This document shows, in pieces, positions 10,640-21,722 of a stretch of DNA of 64,000 nucleotides. The DNA is from Symbiodinium natans. Taxonomy: Eukaryota; Sar; Dinophyceae; Suessiales; Symbiodiniaceae. The translations under genes and the position numbers were made by a program. The notes beneath the pieces are model-generated. The model was given only the letters and a program-made list of their open reading frames with translations. It did not search any database and had not been told where the DNA came from. The DNA lies in NCBI GenBank assembly GCA_905221605.1, contig CAJNDS010001114.1, forward strand, positions 709,489 to 773,488. The letters run 5' to 3'. The first letter of the stretch is position 1, and the number at the start of each line of letters is the position of its first letter.

Positions 10640-11340
10640 CGCGGTGTCGAAACCCTCGCAAATATCGGCGCGGAACTCTGGGGCTTCGAAAGGGTCGCAA
10701 ATACCGTGGGCGCGGAACTCTGGGTCGTCGAAAACGTCGCAAATACCACGGGCACGGAACTCTGGGGCTTCGAAAGCGTCGCAAATACCGTGGGCGCGGA
10801 ACTCTGGGGCTTCGAAAACGTCGCAAATACCGTGGGCGCGGAACTCTGGGGCTTCGAAAACGTCGCAAATACCGCGGGCGCGGAACTCTGGGGCTTCGAA
10901 AACGTCGCAAATACCGTGGGCGCGGAACTCTGGGGCTTCGAAAACGTCGCAAATACCGTGGGCGCGGAACTCTGGGGCTTCGAAAACGTCGCAAATACCG
11001 TGGGCGCGGAACTCTGGGGCTTCGAAAACGTCGCAAATACCGTGGGCGCGTAACTCTGGGGCTTCGAAAACCTCACAAACACCGTGGGCGCGGAACTCTG
11101 GAGCTTCGAAAACCTCGCAAATACCGTGGGCGCGGAACTCTGGGGCTTCGACAACGTCGCAAATACCGTGGGCGCGGAACTCATGGGGCTTCGAAAACGT
11201 CGCAAATACTGTGGGCGCGGAACTCTGGGGCTTCGAAAACCTCGCAAATACCATGGGCGCGGAACTCCGGGGCTTCGAAAACCTCGCAAACACCGTGGGC
11301 GCGGAACTCTGGAGCTTCGAAAACGGCGCAGCAAATAGCG
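10640..11340. repeat. Tandem array of 42-bp units
   Basis: About 16 copies of a 42-bp unit containing GGCTTCGAAAACGTCGC and AAATACCGTGGGCGCGGAAC. The unit is a multiple of three, so several frames stay open, for example a 14-residue AELWGFENVANTVG repeat on the plus strand. This is most likely non-coding satellite DNA between two genes. Confidence 0.95.
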
Positions 11341-11665
11341 CGACGGCTCTCGTGTGGGCGCGCAATCATTGCGGATGACATCTTGTCCTGCGCTCATGCA
11401 GAGCTATGCTTTGATCTGTTCACAACATGGCAGCAGGCGCCTCAGGCCATGTGGGACTTTTGCATGCTGGCATGTGTACGTGGTATCACCCCATTGCCGT
11501 CATCGCGCTACCATCGCCTCAGCTATACACGGCCTCTCTACACTGCCTATTCTATTCCATCTTCTTTGCGTTTCGCGTCCTTTTCGCTGTCGACGCGACA
11601 CCTGCTTCCTATCCTACTACACCACACCACGATCACCGCACTGACAACACAACCAACTCTACGTG

Positions 11666-11768
11666 TCAGTTGATATCTTCGCACTGATTGCTTTCGGGAT
11701 AATCGGTGTCTAGTTTGATTAAGCGGCTGAAGCCGAGCATGGCAAAACCTCTCGGTGTCATGTGTGCG
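11666..11768 (-). CDS. Probable terminal exon of an unidentified gene
   Basis: Acceptor CCCCAAAG|C lies just after a telomere-like array in the sense direction. One base plus 33 codons then run to a TGA. It reads MTPRGFAMLGFSRLIKL followed by an acidic tail DTDYPESNQCEDIN and stop. This would end the minus-strand gene upstream (higher coordinates) of the DHHC gene. The family is not recognised. Confidence 0.5.
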
Positions 11769-11783
11769 CTTTGGGGTGTCAGG

Positions 11784-11896
11784 TCTAGGGTTTAGGGTTT
11801 AGGGTTTCGGGTTTAGGGTTTAGGGTTCAGGGTTTCGGGTTTAGGGTTTAGGGTTCAGGGTTTAGGGTTTAGGGTTTAGGGTTTAGGGTTTAGGGA
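11784..11896 (+). repeat. Interstitial telomere-like TTTAGGG array
   Basis: About 16 TTTAGGG/TTCAGGG/TTTCGGG units. In the sense direction of the minus-strand gene it is CCCTAAA, about 15 bases upstream of the acceptor at 11768. Confidence 0.95.
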
Positions 11897-11995
11897 ATGC
11901 CCTGGAAGTCTATGTTGTTCTTGATTTAGCCGGAAGGGAAAGGCTGGGAGGAAACGGGGTGACGGTAAGCCGCTATCGTCATCGCCCATCCTTAT

Positions 11996-12110
11996 CATTA
12001 TCTCATAATCATCAGCAGCAGCATCAGCAGCGTCGTCGCCATCGTCGTCGTACTCATCATCGTCATCATCATCAACACCACCACCAACATCACCACCCTG
12101 ATCATGACAT
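11996..12110 (+). repeat. CAT/CAG/CGT trinucleotide-rich stretch
   Basis: Imperfect CATCAT, CAGCAG and CGTCGT triplets over about 110 bases, giving His/Gln/Arg-rich open frames of no coding weight. Confidence 0.8.
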
Positions 12111-12522
12111 TACGAACACCTACGGACACCCAGTTGACTAACAATTGCATTCAAGCCCAAGCTCGTCGGTCCGGCATGGGCCGAAGGTTGAGGGCCTTCA
12201 GGTTTTGATCTTTCGTTCTTCAGGGTCTTGAGTTTCGGGTTACGCCGACCATGGTGAGAGTAAGAGGGCTCATGGGCTATTGAATCTTTCAGAGTCTTAT
12301 GTTTAGGGCTCAAGGCCCTGTAGTTCTTATGCCACACAAGCCCGAAGCACCTCAGAAGGCAGTAGAGCAGGAGCAGAGTGACGACATGGAACCACCCGAG
12401 CTGGATCGAACCCCGCTGCTGCCTTCGCTGTTGCCAGGCTTGCAGCCGCAACCCGAAGCCTGAAGACCCCAAATCCTGAAACGTGAAACGCCCACTTTCT
12501 GCCTCAAACTGCGAGACCGTGA

Positions 12523-13150
12523 ACGCTCGCATGACAGGTTTGGACAGGACTCAGGTTTTGAAGCAACTCCTTTCGATGGCATCAGGCTCTTCCTGGCAGA
12601 TTGTTGCAAGGATTGCAAAAGCGGGGGGTTGGGGAGGGTGCAATCCCCCCCCTTCCCCCAAACTTTGCAAACACAATGCTCGCACGAGGAGTTTGGACAG
12701 GATTCAGGCTTTGAAGCAGCTCCTTTCGACAGCATGAGGTTCTTCATAGCAAGCTTTGCAAGGATTGAAAGAAGGAGGGGGGGGGGGGCACTTGCAAACA
12801 CAATGCTCGTAAGACGGGTTCAGACACAATTTCAAGTTTGGCAGACTCCTTTCTGATGGTTCTTAAGCGGGGCCTGCAGCCCCTTCCATTCGCAAACACA
12901 ATGCTCGTGTGACGGGTTTGCACAGCATTCAGATGGGCTTGCACAGAATTCAGATTTGAGGCGGCTCCTTTCGATGGCATCAAGTTCTTCCTGGCAAGCT
13001 TTTTTGCAAGGATTAAAGACGTGGGGGGGGGGGGGGGGGGGGGGGCGGTTGGGCAGAAACAATGCTCATATGACGGGGTTGGACACGATTCGGGTCTTGA
13101 AGCAGCTCTTTTCGATGGCATCAGGCACTTCCTGGCAGCAAGGATTATAA
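12523..13150. repeat. Diverged tandem repeat of about 100-160 bp with poly-G tracts
   Basis: Five copies of a segment with ACAATGCTCGCATGACGGG, GGATTCAGGCTTTGAAGCAG and TTCGATGGCATCAGG. Copies start near 12525, 12679, 12805, 12903 and 13064. Two copies end in long G runs (12779-12789 and 13023-13045, the latter 23 G). No gene is visible. Confidence 0.85.
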
Positions 13151-13195
13151 ACACCACTGTTGGGGAGCCGCAGTGTAGCTTCCTGGACCCGCCGA

Positions 13196-13262
13196 CTGAC
13201 GACCGACCGACGTGTTCGTGGATCGACCGACTGACTGACTGACTGACTGGGTCGGCTGGTCG
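13196..13262 (+). repeat. GACT/GACC tetranucleotide repeat
   Basis: Repeated GACTGACTGACT and GACCGACC units. Confidence 0.8.
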
Positions 13263-13437
13263 ATGGACACACCAACACGAAAACCAAAGAAATACCCAAA
13301 AAGCAACAAAAGATACCCCAGAAAATATCCGCCACCCCAAAAATCTCAATTTATCCTGGCGTTTTTCCCCACACCAGCAAAATCTCTCTCTAGAATCAAG
13401 CTGAAACCCAACAAAGCCCTGAAGCCCCAACCTGGGC

Positions 13438-13515
13438 CCAAGGGGCGCAGCACTGTCCCGGAGAAGGTCCGGCAGGTCCAGCTGCAGAAGCCGGAGGCAG
13501 TGGAGAAAGAGGTAC
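13438..13515 (-). CDS. Exon candidate, Leu-rich, unknown protein
   Basis: Acceptor GCAAAAG|G and GC donor after CCCTTGG, 78 bases, one frame open: YLFLHCLRLLQLDLPDLLRD followed by SAAPL. Both boundary types match those of the DHHC exons. Which transcript it belongs to is not known. Confidence 0.5.
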
Positions 13516-14398
13516 CTTTTGCCCGTCTTAGGGCTTGCAGGCCAAGAACAGCTCCTTGATGTTTCGGGGATGTTTTGAAAGCTGAGGGCTCTGGATTTGG
13601 GACGTCGGCGCTTGACCTCAAGAGTTGAGGTGAGTGTGTTGCGTCTTGGCTGTTCTTCTGCACTCCATAAACCTGAACCCGAAAACCCAGCGCACTGGAT
13701 GTACAGGAAGACAATCGTCGCGATCACCTCCGAGACCGCACCAAACCGCATCAAGAGCATGGAACGAGGTTCTCAAGGGTTTCGGGGGTTGCGTTTCGGA
13801 AAGCCGACTGGCTCGGCATAAAGCAACATGGCGGCTTTGGGGGACTTCGTGGATGGTCCTGAAATCTGTACATTCTGATTTCTTGGGCTTCAAGGTTCGA
13901 AGGTTCAATCCGAAATGAGTACCGCCGCATTTTTGGTGCTCCCCACATGACATGCACACGCACCTTCACGTGGGTTGCGGGTGCTTCACGTATAGGACCC
14001 GTGTTGTTAGAATTGGAACTGCATTTCAAGGTGTGAGGAGGGTCCAGCTGAACTGTGAGTCCCTTTTCCATGCCTACGCTAGAAGTCACCAACGCACACC
14101 TTAGAGGGCCACTCCCGGGCTAGGTTTTAAGTTATGGAGTGCAGGGCTCACTGACAATTACCACTGGTCATCCTGAGTTTGCAATCCCCTAACGGATGCT
14201 CTTCACCCTCTGGGCCCTCACGCGAAAGCTACCTTGAACTCCTGGCGAAAGCAACCATACAGATCTGAAATCCTGCAGAAGCAGCACCCAACTGAAGCAA
14301 TCCAGAGGATTCCAGAAGCCCTAGAAACCTATAAACAACCCTATATGCCCTAAAGCCTTTAAAACAAAAAACACACATATATATATATATATATACAC

Positions 14399-14483
14399 CC
14401 TGTAGCGCTGGCAAGGGGCCAGAAAGACAGGGAGCAGCTTGTTCAGCTCGCCGAAGCGATGCATGTCCTGGCCCTCGCCATAC
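14399..14483 (-). CDS. Exon candidate, unknown protein
   Basis: Acceptor GCGAAG|G and donor ACAGG|GTGTATAT, 85 bases, reading YGEGQDMHRFGELNKLLPVF followed by LAPCQRYR. Good codon use and clean splice ends; function unknown. A TA microsatellite begins just inside the intron. Confidence 0.55.
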
Positions 14484-16318
14484 CTTCGCTTCGTCGAGGG
14501 GGAGGGGGGGGGGGGTGTTAGGGTTAGGGGTTAGGGCTTAGGCAGCCTGATTTTCCACGACTGCCGAGGCACAAATGTCAGGGAAGTGTCTTGATATTCA
14601 CAGGGGTTTGCCATTACGATGACGTGTGCTGTTGATCTTGGCAATGCGGGATCCGGTATGCTTGCTTGTTTGAGTCCTTTGAGACGCCTGCGATGGCCTG
14701 AAGGCTGCAGATGGAGACTTCAACCCTTCCCATGGGAGAAAAGAGCGGAGCCCTAGGCCAGGCGGCTAGGTTGAAGAGTTGAGGAGTTGCTCCCGCGAGC
14801 GACCGCGAAATACTTTAGAAGGCCCTTGAGTGTTGGACTCTGCCGCTTGATGCTACGCGGCCACAAAAATCTGTGCAGCAGATGGCAAAGGCGATTGCTA
14901 CCGGTGAGAACGCGGAATCGGGTCTGTTGATCAGTTGCATATCACAGATGACCCGTGATGCCAGCCCAAATCACGCAGTTCCCCTTTGTTCACACATCGC
15001 AAGGTTGTGTGAAATCCCTGAGGTTCAGATCCTGTGTGCCAGCTAACTGTGCCGGATAAGAGGGGTGATATAAAGGGGGGTGAGGGGTGAGGTGGTTTTG
15101 GGGCTGCGGGCTTTGCCTACCCTACACTCATGCTGAGGACCCGAACAGCTTTCCTTCAGCCTGGCGCAAGCCCCCCAAACCGCAGCAACACCACTCTCTG
15201 AGGGCACAGGCACATCGGGAACTGATCAGGCGAGAGGCCCCCCTGATAAGTGCAGCAACCCTGTGCCCAAACCCTACAGCAAGGCTCTGGGGGTCCTCGA
15301 ATGAAACCGTTGGGCAAAGGCGCAGATCTCGCTCACGACTCTGTCTCCCAGAAGGCATCGTTCGTACAAGGCAGCCGTGCGTCTTCCTCGCGAACGCTTA
15401 GGGGTTTTCGGGGTTTGGACATGGGCTTGGGCGTTGATCTGGCTCCGGGGTTTCAGGGGCGTCTAACCAGGCCCTGAAGCCTACATCCCGGAATGGGCCT
15501 CGACTCTAGCACCCTTTTGTAGATGGCGGAGATCTCGGCTGTGCGGAGTCATTAATATCCCTTGTAAGAACATGCTACGTTTATATTCCGGAGGGGTGGG
15601 GCATGGTGGAAGTTCCTGAAACTGTGGGTTTCCCCCTTATGCTAACAGCCCTTGATAGGGATTCTATACAAGGGGGAACATCCCAAGCTATCACGATACC
15701 GGGGGGGGGGGGTGCGCGGCCCCTCTCGCTTGCCGTCGCTCACCCTCTTGACGTCGCCATGTTGGGGGGGAGAGGGGGCCCGAAGACATCACGCAAAAAG
15801 AGGTTCCTCCGGCTCATGGCTTGGAAGTTCGAGCAGAGTGCCGGACTTGCGAATTTCCAAGGTTTGGAGGCTTGAAATGTAGGGCTTAGCTTAGGGCGCG
15901 ACTCGTCGGGCTTTAAGAGCCATTGCTTCAGATCCGAGGTGCTTATCGGCCGGAGGCGCTGGCTGCCATTGAGTAGACCTAACAGAAGACCTGACTCTCG
16001 GGACCTGGAGCCCGACTTCCACAGAAATAACAAGCATGTGAGGGTTCTCAAGGTTTCGGGTGTCGGTTTTAAAAGCTCTAGGCCACACCCTGCGACATCC
16101 TAAGCCCCGAACGCTTTCAACCCTGGAGCCGTCAAGCCTGCGAAACCCCAAACCCCAAAGAACCTTAGCCAGGCCCTATTCGAGCCACAAGCACCTACAC
16201 CCGAAAACTACAAAGCTGCTTAGCAACACCGGGACACTCATGCGCAAACCTCAATCCTAGAGCCTTGAATTCCTGAAGCCTACAACCCTCAATCCAAGAT
16301 GAAGAGCCTGGATCCTTC

Positions 16319-16371
16319 AGCCCTAAACCCTAAACCCTAAACCCTAAACCCTGAACCCTAAACCCTAAACC
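16319..16371 (-). repeat. Telomere-like CCCTAAA array at an intron donor
   Basis: Seven CCCTAAA-type units. In the sense (minus) direction the intron after the 16371-16470 exon begins GTTTAGGGTTTAGGG, so the array starts at the splice site itself. Confidence 0.95.
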
Positions 16372-16470
16372 CCAGAACATGAGGAAGGCGTCGACTTTGA
16401 GGCCCCGGGCGCTCAGGAGCTGCGCTGCGGCGACGAGTTGCAGCTCCTGGCTCTCCGGTGTGTAGAGTGC
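16371..16470 (-). CDS. Exon candidate, Ala/Leu helix, unknown protein
   Basis: Acceptor CCACAAG|G and donor TGGG|GTTTAGGG, 33 codons plus one base: ALYTPESQELQLVAAAQLLS followed by ARGLKVDAFLMFW. Among the clearest coding segments in this half of the window. No family is recognised. Confidence 0.6.
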
Positions 16471-16534
16471 CTTGTGGTACGAATACATGTGTATTTATTT
16501 ATTTTTCTACTTATTTATTTATTTATATGTCTGT

Positions 16535-16640
16535 ACAGATAGATCTTTATATATATATATATATCTATATATATATATACATATATACACATGTATACAC
16601 ATACACATATATCTGTGTCTGCAAAACACACATATACGAC
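16535..16640 (+). repeat. TA/TACA microsatellite
   Basis: Long TATATA and ACATATACAC runs. Confidence 0.9.
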
Positions 16641-17282
16641 CCCATGACCATACACCTACAACCAGATAGGCAGAGAACGACAGTGACACCAAAAGCAGGT
16701 AGGCCGAGGACCCCACGACAGTGACACCAAACCCTGAGTATCAAGAGGATACCGTGACTGTCAGAGGACCGACCGCAACACCGACCAACTGGTAGGCAGA
16801 GGACCCCACGACCGTAACTCCAAACACCGGGTCGGTTCTCCGCTTGCCCGGTGTTCGGTGTGACGGTCGCTCGGTCAGCTCTTCCACTTACACACCTATG
16901 CGCCGTCCCTCCTCCTGACTTCTTGGGGTTTTGGGGCAACTAAAGAAGGGTCCCCCTCGGGTGCCCCGGTGAACCGAAAGCCAAAGAAGCCCTGACAAAG
17001 GCCTCGGAGGCATTGAGCAGCCGTTCAAGGCGCTGGCGCCTCGGAAGTGTGGGGGGGGAAAAGCGGGGGGGGGGGGGGGGGCGGGAAATGGTAGAGGTTT
17101 GTCAGATGGTTTCAGGGGCTTGCAAAGGAGCTTCGGCAGGTGAAGCAGGAGTTGAAGGAGCTCTGCCGAGGTTGAAGTTCCTGAGCCAAGCTTGGGCCAT
17201 ATGTCAAAAACCCCCAAAAACCTCAAAGCTTTGCTACGCGCGAAGGCACGCAAGTTCCTGCTCATAAGCTAAACTATGTTGA

Positions 17283-17368
17283 CCCCTAAACCCTAAACCC
17301 TAAACCCTAAACCCTAAACCCTAAACCCTAAACCCTAGACCCTAGACCCTAGACCCTAGACCCTAGAC
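17283..17368 (-). repeat. Telomere-like CCCTAAA array with CCCTAGA variant block
   Basis: Seven CCCTAAA units are followed by six CCCTAGA units. The homogeneous variant block shows local amplification of a mutated unit. Confidence 0.95.
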
Positions 17369-18189
17369 CGAACTGTTATGAACTTTCAAGTGAAGGCTCT
17401 TGGGAGTGTGGGTGGAAGCTGCAGCGGCACTTTGATACCCCGAAACCTGGATCCTACTGCAAGGGATCTCTGGGCTTCAGGGCTTCAAATCTTCACTCCA
17501 AGCCTACACGCCAACCACCTTGGTCCCCAAGCATGCAGTCAATTTTTCTCATCCCCCGTCCAAGCGCACGCGATCCGAAGATCGACCCCCGCCTTGGCCC
17601 TGCCCCTCTCAGCCTCTCAGGCTCTAAACTTACAGGGTTTCTTTAGCTTTCGCGTTTTTAGGGTTTTGAGGTTGTTTGAGGATGTTTGAGGATGTTTGAG
17701 GCATAGGTTTGGTTTGGGGCTTCAGGGCTCTCAGTGCTACATGTGGTGTCGAGCGCTTTGTCGGGGTTTAGGCTTCAAGTTGCTTCAAGTTGCCTGCTTC
17801 TTCTGGCCCTCAACTCCCTGCCCTCACTGCCCTCACCAGCTCACATCGCAGTCAGAGGATGCCATGGAGCCGCTTTGCCTGCCAAAGAGACGTTTCTACC
17901 TTTGGGTTGAGGGCCTTTCGGGCTTGTGCGCGTTTGAACCGCATTGGTCGCTTGAGCCCCAAGCCTATACCCTCAACACCGAAGCCCCTCCCAAATCAAA
18001 AACGCCTGGAACCCTCCAGAAACCTTAGAACCTTGCACCATAAAACCCTGAACCTCTAACTTCCAAAAGTGAGCCAACCTAAACCCTAGACCGTTCGTAG
18101 TTGAGGCGTTAGGTGGCTGGCTGCAGATGGACTTCTGCCGGAAGCTTTGTCCACATCAGAACCCTTTACAGGAGCTTGGGGACAGGCCT

Positions 18190-18291
18190 TAACCCCAAAC
18201 CCCAAACCCTAAACCCTAAACCCCAAACCCCAAACCCTAAACCCTAAACCCGAAACCCCAAACCTTAAACTCTAAACCCTAAACCCTAAAC
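18190..18291 (-). repeat. Telomere-like C-strand array
   Basis: About 14 CCCTAAA/CCCCAAA units, directly left of a 76-base open segment that has a G-strand array on its other side. Confidence 0.95.
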
Positions 18292-18367
18292 CCCCCGGTA
18301 GATCTATCCCGCGCCTCTTCCGTTAGGTCCGTGGGATACGGAATCCCGGAGGAGCCGTGGAATCGGC
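18292..18367 (-). CDS. Exon candidate between two inverted telomere-like arrays
   Basis: On the minus strand the acceptor is CCCAAAACCCGAG|G and the donor is GG|GTTTAGGG. The segment reads FHGSSGIPYPTDLTEEARDR. The plus strand is also open with usable splice ends (VDLSRASSVRSVGYGIPEEP), so strand is uncertain; minus is preferred because its neighbours are minus. Confidence 0.4.
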
Positions 18368-18515
18368 CTCGGGTTTTGGGTTTAGGGTTTAGGGTTTAGG
18401 CTTTAGGCTTTAGGCTTTAGGCTTTAGGCTTTAGGCTCTAGGCTTTAGGCTTTCGGCTTTAGGGCTTTAGGGCTTTAGGGCTTGGGGTTTCGGGTTTAGG
18501 GTTTGGTTTAGGGTG
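18368..18515 (+). repeat. Telomere-like G-strand array with TTTAGGC block
   Basis: TTTAGGG units, then about ten TTTAGGC variants, then TTTAGGG again. Confidence 0.95.
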
Positions 18516-19275
18516 TATAGAAGGGAAGCTCGCTGGTGCTAAAAGCACCGGGCCGCTCGCTTGCGTTAGCATGTAGTCCCACCCCAACCACCCAAACTAT
18601 TCTCATTTAGGGTTTAGGGTTCACCCCCCTTTTTCAAGGGGGGCTTTCTTGCTTTTTGCAAAGAAAGAGCAGGGTGGGGCCTCCCGAGCTTTGTGGAGCC
18701 TGTCAGTGGCTCGTAGGCTTTTTGGAGCTTTCACGGAGTTAAATGGAGGGGTGCCCAAAACCGTCAATTGCAATACTAAATAACCCACATTTTCATTACG
18801 GGTCTGGGAAAATCCTGGATCTTCATGCAGCCTTAAGGCAGCAAAACGGTAGGGTTAAGCAGTCTCCTCGGCCGGCCCCTGCTTTCAACTATGAAAACAG
18901 TTTGCAAAGTTGAAGGGTTCCAGGTTTGGAGGTCCTCAAGGGGTGCCAGGCGGCAGGGGCTTCGGTGAGGGCCAAGAAATTGTCAGGTTTCTGGGGGTCT
19001 GAAAAAATCATGGGCGTCTCAGCAGGGTTTGGGGTTCAGGCGGGTCGAAAGGGGCGTCCCAGGGGGCGTCCCAGGCGGTCCCAGGGGGGGGTCCCAGCAG
19101 GGTCCCAGGAAAGGGTCGCAAGGGTTTGGAGTTGTTTTAGGGCATCGTGCAAAAACCCGCACCCTGGAATCTGCCAGCCTGAGGCCCCAGGCCCCTCTGG
19201 GGGGAATATTACGGCTTTTCAGGCGTAGCCAGGCACTGCAGACCCCGTCTACTGGGAGGCTTTACCCTCCCTCAC

Positions 19276-19347
19276 CGTTCTGTGGAGACGCTGGGTCGGG
19301 GACCTCGGTCGAAGCCTCGAGCGCCCATGTAAATGGACAGCGGCGCT
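19276..19347 (-). CDS. Exon candidate, unknown protein
   Basis: Acceptor CTAAACTGCCGAG|A follows a telomere-like array within a few bases. Donor AACG|GTGAGG. It reads RRCPFTWALEASTEVPDPAS followed by PQN. 72 bases with one open frame. Confidence 0.5.
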
Positions 19348-19353
19348 CTCGGC

Positions 19354-19382
19354 AGTTTAGGGTTTAGGGTTTAGGGTTTGGG
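19354..19382 (+). repeat. Short telomere-like TTTAGGG array
   Basis: Three to four TTTAGGG units beside the acceptor of the 19276-19347 exon candidate. Confidence 0.8.
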
Positions 19383-19516
19383 GTGCAGGGCTTACTTCGG
19401 ATTTAGGGTTTAGAAATATCAGGGTTGGCCGGCTAGATCAGAGTGAATGCTGTTTCCTTCGGAATGATTGCTAATTTCAAGTTACTACCTTACACTACAA
19501 CCTCAACACGTCTTAC

Positions 19517-19579
19517 ATCTGCAAGCACCAGAAGTTGGAAGGGTCGTCCTCAGTCTTCTCAATGTCCCCATCGGCAGTG
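19517..19579 (-). CDS. Exon candidate, acidic, unknown protein
   Basis: Acceptor CCCCCTAG|C and strong donor CAGAT|GTAAGA; 63 bases reading TADGDIEKTEDDPSNFWCLQ. Confidence 0.5.
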
Positions 19580-19628
19580 CTAGGGGGCTTCGCCCGTGAA
19601 GCCGTTCTTGCCGTTTTTACCCATGGAC

Positions 19629-19664
19629 ATGAACCCTAAACCCTAAACCCTAAACCCTAAACCC
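19629..19664 (-). repeat. Telomere-like CCCTAAA array
   Basis: Five perfect CCCTAAA units. Confidence 0.95.
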
Positions 19665-20953
19665 GGGTTCTAGGTGTTTATGGCGTTTGGGGCTTTCGGT
19701 CAAACCAAGCGGCTCTTCTTGAAGGGCTCGAAGCCATCCGGTTTATGGTTCGTCGTCGCGGCCACGCCGCCGGCCTGGCGATATATAGGGCATCATAGGG
19801 CTCTTGGTTGAACCGTTAAATCGTTAAGCCATTCAATGCTAAACATCCCCCAAAATTTAGGGGTGCTTAGTGCAACCCAAAACCGTCACTGCTTGCACGG
19901 CCCCAAACCCTAAAACCAACACGAAACCTGCAGAACACCGATGGAGACGACTCCTGTTAGCTGGCACGATGTGCACGCATGCTGTGCATAGCTGCGTGCG
20001 TGTGGTCTACAGCAAGTCTTGTGAAAGGCTCCGCCCTTCACACTGCAAGGCGACAAAGCGAAGCCCAAACCCTAACTAAGCCTCCGCAAAATCTGATTCC
20101 CAAAACTTGGGACCCTTATGCTAACAGTCCTTAGTGGGGATTGTCGTGTTGTCGTACCCCCCATTACAATTGGACATCCCAACCCAAAACCCTTGAAGGA
20201 TTTGGGTGGGCTGCACATCGCGCACATCTGAAACCCTTCAAGCTCAAAAAATGCACCCCAACAAAACACAAACACCTCGGATCCGCAAGCTGGCCTTAGG
20301 AACATCGATTCCCTGGGCTTTGGGCTTGGAGTCCCTCCCCCACTCCCCCCTTGAAATCCTCGAACCTGAAGTGCTTATGGCACATGGGCCTGAAAGGCAT
20401 CGCGCCGCTTCTTCAGCGCCCCCTCCGGGGAGCGCGAGGTCGTGGCGTTCGAGGGGCTTTTGGGATCTTCAGGCCTTAAGCTTCGGGTTTGGGGCCCGGG
20501 GGCTGTTCAAAGGGGGGGGGGGGTGGGTGGGCTGGGGGTTCCTTACTACCCAAATTGCAGTATGTTTTGGCGTTTAAGGATTACAAATCAAAAAAGCTGA
20601 ACGAAGAAAATCAATAGAAAGATTGTGCACCGAAATTCCTGTGAAAGAACTTCTTTTTGGCGGTTTCACTTCATGTACCAGCTTCAACTGTGATGAAGGC
20701 ACATTGTGGATCTGCATATTCTCATTCACGTTACTACTTTCACTTTACTAGTATTCGTTTGTAGTAGATTCTAAAGCCGCTCACTCAGGCGTCAAATTGG
20801 TGTGCAAAAGACGTCCATTAACATCAGAACTCCTCGTAAATGAGTTCATAGGTATCCCTTCATACGTCCTTATAGTTGTTTACGAAGTGTACAAGTTAAC
20901 GCACGCACAACCGAACCCTGTTAAGCAAATCTGCAACCCACACCCTCAACAAC

Positions 20954-20992
20954 AGAGAGACAGAGACAGAGAGAGAGAGAGAGAGAGAGAAA
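20954..20992 (+). repeat. (GA)n microsatellite
   Basis: GACAGAGACAGAGAGAGA run. Confidence 0.9.
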
Positions 20993-21424
20993 ACCCTAAA
21001 CCCTGCACCGCAGCAGCACAAAACACGGCAGAACACCGCAGACCCTCGAAATCACCCCCCAAGGCCCTGCAGCCACCCTGACAGCGCCCGAACCTGAAAG
21101 CCCTCAAAAGGAAGCTCGAAATTCAAAGCCCTGAAGCCCCGAGCGCCGTAACGCCATCCCGGGGGCCTCGGGGGTGAACTCACGTAGTCCCAAGCCTTGA
21201 AAAGCTTTGGAAGGCTTTCGAAGGCTTAGAGTTGAGGGGCTTATCGATGCTTTTAGGTTTCCGGGCTGAAGCCTTTCTGAAAAAAAACAGTTTTAGCTTT
21301 AGTCCTCAGGGCCTAGGGCGCCTTGTTCCTCAGGGGTGTAGGCTGATAGGGATCGCAGGCTTTCGACTGCCCGAGCCGCAGAAGTAAGCCGCCGCACGCC
21401 CGACGAAGGTGCGCCGCCCTGCAC

Positions 21425-21469
21425 TTTGTCGAGGAGTGACTGTGAGATGCTGTAAGCTTTGGCAGCACC
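21425..21469 (-). CDS. Exon candidate, unknown protein
   Basis: Acceptor GCACTTCAG|G and donor GACAAA|GTGCAG, 15 codons: GAAKAYSISQSLLDK. The open frame runs on as VQGGAPSSGVRRLTSA, so the donor could lie further on. Confidence 0.45.
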
Positions 21470-21664
21470 CTGAAGTGCCCTGAACCCTATAAACCTTTCA
21501 CAAACCCCAAGCCTCCCTACGTTAAGGCAGCAAATCCTCCGCGAAGTTTCAGGCCAACGAACTGGGACTAGGGAGAATGATAGCTTGACAACCTCATCTC
21601 GCGCCTCCTCAAAACCTTGGGCCATGTTCTGATCCAACACCCCCAAACCCCACACCTTCCTACC

Positions 21665-21722
21665 TCACACACACACACACACACAGATATATATATATAT
21701 ATATAGAGAGAGATATATATAT
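21665..21722 (+). repeat. Compound microsatellite (CA)n(TA)n(GA)n(TA)n
   Basis: CACACA, TATATA and GAGAGA runs in succession. Confidence 0.95.

Noticed and set aside
9685-11397. 570-codon open frame on the minus strand
   Set aside because: It is made entirely of three tandem satellites with different unit lengths; stop-free units give open frames on both strands. No start context or non-repeat domain.
12744-13760. 338-codon open frame on the minus strand
   Set aside because: It runs through the diverged poly-G repeat family and only its 13438-13515 part resembles a real exon.
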